From Pisaster brevispinus (taxonomy: Eukaryota > Echinodermata > Asteroidea > Forcipulatida > Asteriidae), in contig JAMKCF010000003.1 in the NCBI GenBank assembly GCA_023634235.1, positions 14,912,742-14,976,741 of the forward strand: 64,000 nucleotides of DNA, given 5' to 3'. Below the pieces are notes generated by a model. The model was not told the origin of the DNA, ran no database searches, and worked only from the letters and a program-made list of their open reading frames with translations. Shown piece after piece: positions 58,873 through 64,000 of this stretch; the first letter of the stretch is position 1; each line of letters starts with the position of its first letter. The position numbers and the translations under genes were made by a program.

Positions 58873-61800
58873 ATTATCACAAAATGATTCAAAAACACTC
58901 GGTAAATACAACATCTTAAACATTATACACACATACATGTATTTTCAACTCAATATTCTTCTACTGGTCAGCAGAATTTACAACTGTTACAACTCGAAAC
59001 ATGTCATCAGATTCTGGACTTGTTTTACTTACAGGTTTGTGGGGCGATCTGAGCAAGTGCGCTTTCGCACCGTCGCATGCGTATTTCATGTCTTCCATAC
59101 TCGGGGTACCAAGAAGATCGGTGATCAGGTTGAGCTGTAATGAAAAAAACGAAGGGAATCGTATTGAAAATTGGATTTTTATGCTTTTGAAATTTGTGTT
59201 CAATCAAAATGTATACAATTGGTGCTCGATATGTGGCATGGTGTACCCCCCTATTGTGCCTTCATTGTGTTCAGGGAATCTCAGGAATTCTTTAGAGGAT
59301 TTTAGGGGGGTGTCTGCTGTACAAGAGGAAAATAGTGTGCTAAAATATTGAAACAATTTGGTGGTTTTTTTTTGGGGGGGGGCCTACCCTCTGCCACGTA
59401 TCAGGCATGGTTTAACATTTTAAAGTTGCAAAAGAAAAAGAAAAAGTGAAAAGGCAAAACATGGCATTTTGTCTGGTAATCTTATTCTGGTAAGCAGCTT
59501 TATGAAATTGGGCTGTGCTGAAAGTTATGAGAGCATTTTGTTTAAGCCTGAAGAGGTACGTTCTGCTTTTTAGTAAAGCTTTAAGAATGATCACCTTATT
59601 CAACCATTTTGTTTTCTTCTTCAGAAAAACCTACTTATGTATGTGTGTTTCCCTGATGGCTGTCCTTAGTTACCAATCAGCAAAATCTACCCCCTCCCCC
59701 CCCCTCACAATGTAAAGATACAAATCTTACACCGTGATACATGCTGATACACATTTCCAACAAGTCACGTACAGACACTACAAATTGGTGGTTCAGACCT
59801 CATTAGGGATCCTGTGCCACACAAAAAACCTACCTTGAGCCCCCCCCCCCCCCCCCAACGAATAAATCTGCAATCTCAAACAAAGTGTGCCAAGCACTGA
59901 AGGACATTCAAAGAGCGTCTTGTATGTTATCCATTCATGATTACCCATCACTGGGGAGAGTAACTCCAGAGAGAAAGTGACATTTTTTCGAAAGTAAACC
60001 TTTCTACCTTTTTTTAACCTCCGTTCCCCCCCCCCCCTCCCCCTTGACGGCCAAGGCACTCTTTCTTTCCTTTAGATGCCACTATTGCTCAATAAATTGA
60101 TTCGCCGGGAACCGGTTAGATTGTTTTTTTTGTTGGTTGGTAACCTATTGCTGCCATAAAAGCAAAAATTCTGCTCAGAAACTTTGTTGGCTTGACAGCT
60201 TGATGAGATCCCACACACTACAGCACTCCAAAATCCTCCACAATCCTAGTCAGGAAGTTGTCTGACTGTGTAGGATATGGGGGCTACTGGCCCAAATAAT
60301 GACTGTTTATCATTGAAACGGTTAGCAAGTAACCGCTCGTCAAAATCAAGCGACTTTGGCTATGGCTATTGGCTGCAGTGACAAGTTGAAGAAAAGAACT
60401 TTCCAGCTGAAGCCATTCATTTGGACGTTGCCTAAAAGACCTAGTAAATGCCACCAATGTCTGATTCCCTATTTTCCAGCATGATCAAAGCAGTGAAAAC
60501 CAGTACAGAAAAAGGGGTCAGACTATATGTTCTTACTGTTTGTGTTTTACCAATACACCAAGCATTAAGCACTGGTTTCCTCAGTATAGACGTCGGTGTA
60601 TGGGTAAAACACAAATAATATTATTTATCCCCGATGCAAACTTAACATCTCTATGTTCCCACCAGTAAGCTTTGGTTACATTATGCACACTTTTGCACTA
60701 GACTTAACCAATATGATAAAGGTCAATTCATCTAATATTATGATAACCTTTTTTGCAGTCATGTCTGGAAGGTGAGTCATTCCTATCATTGACCTTTGTA
60801 CCTCTGGTGACCTACCCAAAGGTCAAGTTGACCTTCCAAATGTTGTTTGCATAAACAGGGACAAAGAGCCAAGCGAGACAATGCCCTTCAAATGGTCAGC
60901 ATCCAGACACGATGGCACCCACAACACAGGCTTCAACCTCATAGATATTCCTTTCTATTTTTTTTTTCTAAATCTTTTCAATTTATTTTGCAGTTGGGCA
61001 AAATGACCTACACTCATCTCTATGACTTCTCACGGATCCTACGACTCCTCCGCAAGGTTTGAAGTTTTATGTCTTACCTTCGCATACCTAATGACCACTC
61101 TTAACTGGTGCAGATTGAAAAAATATACAAAATAAACAAAAAATTACTTGATGCAAAAGCCCCCCCCAAGGCTCTTTCACTGTCTTGTAATTGAGTTAGA
61201 CCTTCAAGTAAGTCAAGGTTTATCCATCGACCATGATAAATCCAGCGTCATTTCATTTTAAGGCGATGTGAAATTGGCGCAAAAATACAGAATAAATCAA
61301 GGCACAGAATAAATCGACACATTTCTGCCGAAGCAAAGCAAATTAGCATTTAAAAACTGAAAGAGCATCAATATAATCAGAGAGATGACCCCCCCCCCCA
61401 CCAAAAAAAAAGGGGAAAAAAGAAAGGAAAAAACCCCACTTCTCTTCACAAAGAACCACTAGATACAAAGTGTGGAAGTAAAAAAAAACATTAAGCACCG
61501 GTGGACAAGGTCCAATTTCATAGAGCTGCTTAAGCAGAAAATTATGCTTAAAATGTTCTGCTAAGCAAAAATAAGCAGGATACCAATCACAAATTGTACA
61601 TGTGGCATGATATTTTGGCTGGTAACCTTTTTCTAATCAGCATGATTTTGTTGTGCTTAGCTATTTTTTTTGCGCCCAAGCAGCTCTATGAAGTTGGGCC
61701 CAGGTATGGGTTTGACACTGCTAAACACTTCTTGAGGATAACAACCAAAAGATACAATCATCAATGCCCTCGATCCAAAGTTGACCTCTGAACTTTTGAA

Positions 61801-62140
61801 TCAACGTTTACTGTGATTTTATCTCTTGTTCAATTAGCATTAAATTTGCTAGTGCTGCCTTTGTGTTGGGGGACGTGTTGGGCAGGGCAACATGGCCGCC
61901 GCCAATGGCGACTTTCATCTTTGGCCTCACCTGTGTGACTGGACTCTGGGCCTGAAACAGAATCCTCCTTCCCAGTAGCTCAGCGAAGATGCAGCCCACT
62001 GACCAGACGTCTACCGATGACCCATAGTGTTTACTCCCGACCAGGATCTCTGGCGCTCGGTAGTACTGTGTGATGACCTCCTGGGTCATGTGTTTGTTCG
62101 TGTCGGGTTCCTCCAAGCGGGCCAGCCCAAAGTCACAAAT
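56025..62140 (-). CDS. NLK: Nemo-like kinase, partial (3' half of the gene)
   Basis: Proline-directed Ser/Thr kinase of Wnt/Notch and related signalling. Exons in transcript order: 62140-61931, 59134-59033, 57803-57717, 57043-56845, 56118-56025, with consistent phases. The first begins in the activation segment (ICDFGLARLEEPDTNKHMTQ) and has the NLK-specific TQE in place of the MAPK TxY, then VITQYYRAPEILVG, VDVWSVGCIFAELLGRRILF. The next exons give LNLITDLLGTP, ATHEAVHLLSRMLVF, RISCTDALTHPYLEEGRLRY, HTCMCRCC, QYTSDFEP and SVPLCINPQSAAFKSF. The N-lobe and HRD loop lie beyond the right edge. The last exon ends phase 2 at a GTGAGA donor; the expected terminal exon (human C-terminus STVAQPSEMPPSPLVWE) was not found. 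If the donor is skipped, the frame stops at once after KSFAR. Confidence 0.93.
56201..56391. mobile_element. MITE family A, about 190-bp copy
   Basis: CCCCAATTTCATAGAGCTGC at the left and AGCTTAAGCAGCTCTATCAG at the right. The interior is inverted relative to 21744 (ATGTTTATTTTGGCTGGTAA, CTCTGGTAAGCAAAA). It lies in the NLK intron. Confidence 0.85.
58107..58465 (+). mobile_element. tRNA-derived SINE, near full length
   Basis: The tRNA-like head has box A-like GTAGCCAAGCGGTCAAGC and box B GGTTCGAGTCC, then CTTGACACTTGTGTTCTTAA, GCTTCGTCCTTCGG, CACAGCACCTTGTAAACCG and the tail ATGCGCCCTCTTGTGTGATA. Same family as 20533. It lies in the NLK intron. Confidence 0.92.
58790..58875 (+). mobile_element. 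LINE 3' tail fragment with ATT microsatellite
   Basis: TAAAGCGTTGTGATACATTT and AAGAGCGCTAAATAATCACT run directly into a (TTA)n tract of about 33 bp. It resembles the 3' end of the LINE at 22758 (GGCGCTGTG...GAGCGCCATAGAAATGTTT plus an ATT tract). It is probably a severely 5'-truncated relative. Confidence 0.55.
59461..59514 (+). mobile_element. MITE family A, 3' fragment
   Basis: TGGTAATCTTATTCTGGTAA followed by GCAGCTTTATGAAATTGGGC matches the right end of the family. The left part is missing. Confidence 0.6.
61511..61701. mobile_element. MITE family A, 191-bp copy
   Basis: TCCAATTTCATAGAGCTGCT at the left and AGCAGCTCTATGAAGTTGGGCCC at the right. The interior AGCAAAATAAGCAGGATACC-type order and CTGGTAACCTTTTTCTAATC is inverted relative to 21744. 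It ends about 230 bp from the NLK activation-segment exon. Confidence 0.88.
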
Positions 62141-64000
62141 CTAGTGGAGCGATTGAGAAAAAAAGCGGGCCCAGTTAAAAATACAAGTTGTGTGTATATA
62201 CTTCTCGTGGATTTCTTTGTGGCAAGTTTCTCAAGGTGGGCCTGCCTGACACCTAATTGCTAAAGCTAACCTGCCTGCAATGTTTTGTAGTTGATAAAAA
62301 TCGGCAGGTGTGGACTGAGCACCCATTGCAAGCGACCACGTCTGACCTGGGGACCTTCGAACTAAAATATACAAGACAGCACACAATAATTAACACATAA
62401 ACATCCACCCACTAGACTTAGTGGAAGAATTTACCCTCCCAAACGATTCCAGTAAGTTTAGACCCCGACCGCCTTGGCGGTATCCGATGAGTCTTATCTA
62501 TACCAAGGCAGACTGACCTCTGACGAACTTGGCTGGTGTTAATTTCATTGTTGTCATTTTACGTCGGGCGTTGTACAATCAGACAGAGAGATTGTGATTG
62601 AACCTCTTTGGGAAGGGAAATGTTCATCACTGGTAATTCAGTGCATCCACACGAACAAAGCATTCTTACGTTACGAATAAAAGAGATAACTAAAATCAGG
62701 AAAATAATATTCAGACTGATACAGGGTGTGCTTGTGAATAACAGGAAAAAACTCATGAGCATCTCTGTCAAAATCCTTTAAAAATAATTTTTTTTTAATA
62801 AATTTTTTGTTATTTTTTAGATGATACAATGAGCTACACATGTACAGTTTCTGTACAACACCCCTTCAAAATTTGCCCTTACACATTTTGGGGTCACCGG
62901 CAAACCACACTTGTTTCACTACACCACTGCAACTTTCACAGCCGCTGTCTGAATGTTTCTTGTCTACGTTGTCATGTGTACCGGGGACTTGAATTAGGAG
63001 CAATATGGAACAATCTACGCTGCCGAGATTCACACGTAGCTCTGGGAAGCAATCAACCTGCCAGCAGGACCACTTAAAATGTGTACGGCAGATTTTTTAT
63101 TTTTTTTTTACTGGTCATTGGGTGATTTAACCCATGTCTGCTTAACTCGGGGATTTTCCCCGTTCAACACATAATCGCTGTCACAACATGTACATGTACC
63201 CCAAAAAACTGTACTTGTTTTTTATTATGAACAAATAAGTTACATGAAAGGTCCTTCTTTATACATGCGCTCTTGTTGGTAATGATACGAGATGTACAGA
63301 TTTGACAATAAATAAGACCACATTAAAGAGAGTGGTGAAACTCTTTCCAACAGAACGCAGTTACCTTGGGGTATGTTTATTTGCGAGGGCGAGTACATTT
63401 AAAGGAATGTTGATTGTAATGCTGCATGAAGTCTTTCCACAGCAGGAGCAGTGTTTCCAGGCATAGTGTGAGTAGCCAGGCATACGTGGGGTTATGAAAC
63501 CTGGCTTTTGGCTAAAAGATCACTGTGTAGGGAGAGAGCTGTTGCTGTTGTTTCTGGTCAAACACTGGTGTATATTTTAGACATTTTATCAAGAAATTGA
63601 CACCATCTTTAAATCACAAAACAAAAAATGCTCGAGCAGGATTTAATAATGACTGCAACTCGATGACTTTTATCTAGTTTTTTGCCCTTTTACTCGATGA
63701 CTTGTAACCCAAGGACAGTAGTGGCCACGTTCAATGGTCTTTAATTCAATGTGGAACAGCAAGCGACCTCCCTGTACACCGATTAACATCAATAGCCAGT
63801 TTAGGGAGGGGGGGGGGGGACTCTTGCGTCACGTAAGCTATACCCAGACCAACTACCGTGAAATGGCCGAGTCCACTCGGAGTCAACCGACAAACTACAT
63901 GTATCGATGTGGCTGCGAGTGTACTGCAGACCCAGCAGAGAGTTCAAAGTCTCTGTCTGTAGTGAGGGTCGTGTACTTCTTAAACAATTGAGTTACACAT
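62141..64000. other. NLK intron running off the window
   Basis: The reading direction requires upstream NLK exons to the right, but no HRDIKPGN-like or N-lobe sequence was found on the minus strand. The stretch is non-coding as far as I can see, with homopolymer runs (poly(T) near 62790, poly(G) near 63809). Confidence 0.6.

Overview
This is a eukaryotic window: AT-rich DNA, genes split into many short exons with canonical GT/AG borders, and dense interspersed repeats. Every recognised gene is a metazoan family. The gene content and gene pairing suggest a marine deuterostome invertebrate. An echinoderm, possibly a sea star, is my best guess; it rests partly on repeat types I associate with echinoderms and was not tested by a search. 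Layout: (1) 305-7182, + strand: the 3' part of a mosaic serine protease (four LDLa modules, one TSP1, then a complete trypsin-like domain), running in from before the window. (2) 9154-18269, - strand: complete mitochondrial malate dehydrogenase MDH2 in eight exons. (3) 19927-28011, + strand: complete STYXL1-like rhodanese/dual-specificity pseudophosphatase in seven exons, with an open-frame LINE in intron 4. (4) 29519-32209, - strand: complete ALKBH4, a 2-oxoglutarate/iron dioxygenase, in three exons. (5) 33417-44169, + strand: complete LRWD1/ORCA (leucine-rich plus WD-repeat ORC-associated protein) in fourteen exons, with long low-complexity additions and an AT-hook. (6) 56025-62140, - strand: the 3' part of Nemo-like kinase NLK (activation segment to C-terminal region), with its 5' half beyond the right edge. 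The roughly 11.9 kb between LRWD1 and the last recognised NLK exon has no coding region I can support. MDH2/STYXL1 and ALKBH4/LRWD1 are two divergent, head-to-head pairs. To my knowledge the same two pairs are divergent neighbours on human chromosome 7, so the block looks like retained ancestral linkage. The genes do not form one pathway. They cover mitochondrial metabolism, MAPK-related pseudophosphatase signalling, protein or nucleic-acid demethylation, replication/heterochromatin biology and Nemo-like signalling. The repeat fraction is rich and partly dissectible by hand. It includes a piggyBac-type internally deleted element with TTAA duplications, a hAT-like MITE, a 663-bp inverted-repeat element with an apparent AATAAT target duplication, a foldback element built of 17-bp repeats between MDH2 and STYXL1, a roughly 190-bp MITE family with GGGCCCAATTTCA ends in about twelve copies, a tRNA-derived SINE family in at least five copies, and a 67-bp minisatellite in an LRWD1 intron. 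I saw no prokaryote-type system, no CRISPR array and no virus.
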